Source: AP-15 sp963814805
Lineage (GTDB): Bacteria > Pseudomonadota > Alphaproteobacteria > ATCC43930 > CGMCC-115725
Reading direction: 5' to 3'
Assembly (NCBI GenBank): GCA_963814805.1
Contig: CAWFER010000012.1
Coordinates: 124,001-188,000, forward strand
Length of the DNA stretch: 64,000 bases
Position numbers and translations under genes: made by a program. Shown here in pieces: positions 63,278 through 64,000 of this stretch. Positions within the stretch are counted from its first letter, which is position 1. The number at the start of each line of letters is the position of its first letter. The notes under the pieces are model-generated. The model did not search any database, was not told where the DNA came from, and worked only from the letters and a program-made list of their open reading frames with translations.

Positions 63278-64000
63278 ATGCCGGATTTCAGCTTTGAGCG
63301 GCGCTGCAAGGGGGTCGTCTGCGGCGTCGATGAGGCCGGGCGCGGGCCGCTCGCCGGCCCGGTCGTCGCCGCCGCGGTGATCCTCGATCCGCGCCGCTTT
63401 CCCAGATCTCTGCGCGGCGAGCTCGACAATTCGAAGATGCTGTCCGGCGAACAGCGCGACCTCTGCTGGCGGGCGCTCGGGCAGTGCGTCGCGCGCGGCG
63501 GCGCCCATATCGCCGTCGGCGCCGCGAGCGCACGCGAAATCGACCGGATCAACATCCTGCGCGCGGCCTTGCTGGCGATGGCCCGCGCGGTGGCCTCGCT
63601 CGGGATTCGCCCGGACATCGCCCTCGTCGACGGCAATATCGCGCCGCCCCTGGCCTGCCCGGTGCAGACCATCGTCAAGGGCGACGGGCGGAGCTTCTCG
63701 ATTGCCGCGGCATCGGTCGTCGCCAAGGTCACCCGCGACCGGATCATGCGCGCCCTCGCCCGCCGCTATCAGGGCTACGGCTGGGAGACCAATGTCGGCT
63801 ATGCGACGCGCGAGCATGGCGCGGCGATCATCGAGCTCGGACCGACCCCGCATCATCGCCGCTCGTTCGCCCCGGTGCGCCTCGCGCTCGCCGGCGAGCT
63901 GCCGCTGTCCTGGCGCTGCCCTCGGAGTCGGCTGCGGCAAGCGCCGAAACCGCGTGACGCGCCACCTTTTTCATCAGGGTCGGCAATGCATGCTCGCCGA
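63278..64000 (+). CDS. rnhB: Ribonuclease HII (C-terminal end uncertain)
   Basis: VVCGVDEAGRGPLAGPVVAA holds the first catalytic Asp-Glu pair; LDNSKMLSGEQR, IALVDGN, AAASVVAKVTRDRIM and YGWETNVGYATREHG follow. It removes RNA from RNA:DNA hybrids. The ATG at 63278 has GGAGGGG upstream. Homology ends near HHRRSFAPVR (about 63885). In the frame as sequenced there is no stop before the edge; one base missing near 63910 would instead give a tail ending ASAETA at the TGA 63955-63957. Treat the last 70-100 bases as unresolved. Confidence 0.85.
   Translation, partial: MPDFSFERRCKGVVCGVDEAGRGPLAGPVVAAAVILDPRRFPRSLRGELDNSKMLSGEQRDLCWRALGQCVARGGAHIAVGAASAREIDRINILRAALLAMARAVASLGIRPDIALVDGNIAPPLACPVQTIVKGDGRSFSIAAASVVAKVTRDRIMRALARRYQGYGWETNVGYATREHGAAIIELGPTPHHRRSFAPVRLALAGELPLSWRCPRSRLRQAPKPRDAPPFSSGSAMHARR

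Noticed and set aside
63484..63957. Separate gene in another frame inside rnhB
   Set aside because: Arg-rich shadow of the RNase HII frame; only its stop codon may matter as the true rnhB end.

Overview
The window reads as the chromosome of a high-GC alphaproteobacterium. The evidence is a SUF operon headed by an Rrf2-type regulator, a near-complete hpn hopanoid cluster, a MucR-family regulator, the glyA-nrdR-ribD order, and an NAD-type (Fds-like) formate dehydrogenase. I cannot place it below class; Rhodospirillales or Hyphomicrobiales are both reasonable. I saw no rRNA, tRNA, CRISPR array, prophage or insertion sequence.

Layout from the left. 1-5.1 kb: a truncated NitT/TauT-type ABC permease, a frameshifted 2OG-Fe(II) oxygenase, a PagL-like lipid A deacylase and a porin with a clear terminator. 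5.1-10.6 kb: a VOC protein, then a glycogen-debranching-type enzyme and a GH63-type glucosidase. 10.8-18.0 kb: a short exported ORF behind a near-consensus promoter, then (all minus) suf regulator-B-C-D-S-U-T and a coupled HAD hydrolase. 18.3-21.5 kb: a two-component system, a 64-residue protein and a broken lipoprotein gene. 21.6-34.4 kb: hopanoid genes hpnK, J, I (minus), ispH and hpnH (plus), and hpnG, shc, hpnE, D, C, A (minus). 34.5-38.5 kb: ccmI, ccmH, ccmF. 38.8-39.6 kb: a higBA toxin-antitoxin pair. 39.6-48.7 kb: a flavin monooxygenase-like gene, a DUF3574 lipoprotein, formate dehydrogenase genes, formyl-CoA transferase (frc) and a GntR regulator. Together these suggest conversion of oxalate-derived formyl-CoA to formate and then CO2. 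48.8-51.9 kb: an unplaced protein with an internal duplication, the Mn exporter gene mntP behind a yybP-ykoY-type riboswitch, and a polysaccharide export lipoprotein. 52.0-56.0 kb: ribD, nrdR, glyA and, divergently, mucR. 56.1-64 kb: glutaryl-CoA dehydrogenase, two short lower-GC genes including a Rap1a-type protein, D-aminoacylase, a ferredoxin reductase/ferredoxin pair, a CapA-like protein, a membrane-anchored protein and RNase HII.

A general caution applies: about twenty genes carry frame breaks, densest between about 30 and 48.6 kb. Nearly all are repaired by deleting a single base, and they hit essential genes such as sufB. The simplest explanation is insertion-biased sequencing error rather than wholesale pseudogenisation. 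I therefore annotate most of these as genes spanning the break and state where the frame changes.

The strongest biology is the translationally coupled hpnA-C-D-E-shc operon, the oxalate/formate module with a fused NuoE-NuoF-type subunit and a palindromic site in front of its GntR gene, and the manganese riboswitch. The best candidates for undescribed content are the duplicated-domain protein (48797-49747), the 48-residue exported ORF (10861-11007), and the lower-GC pair at 57.6-58.1 kb.
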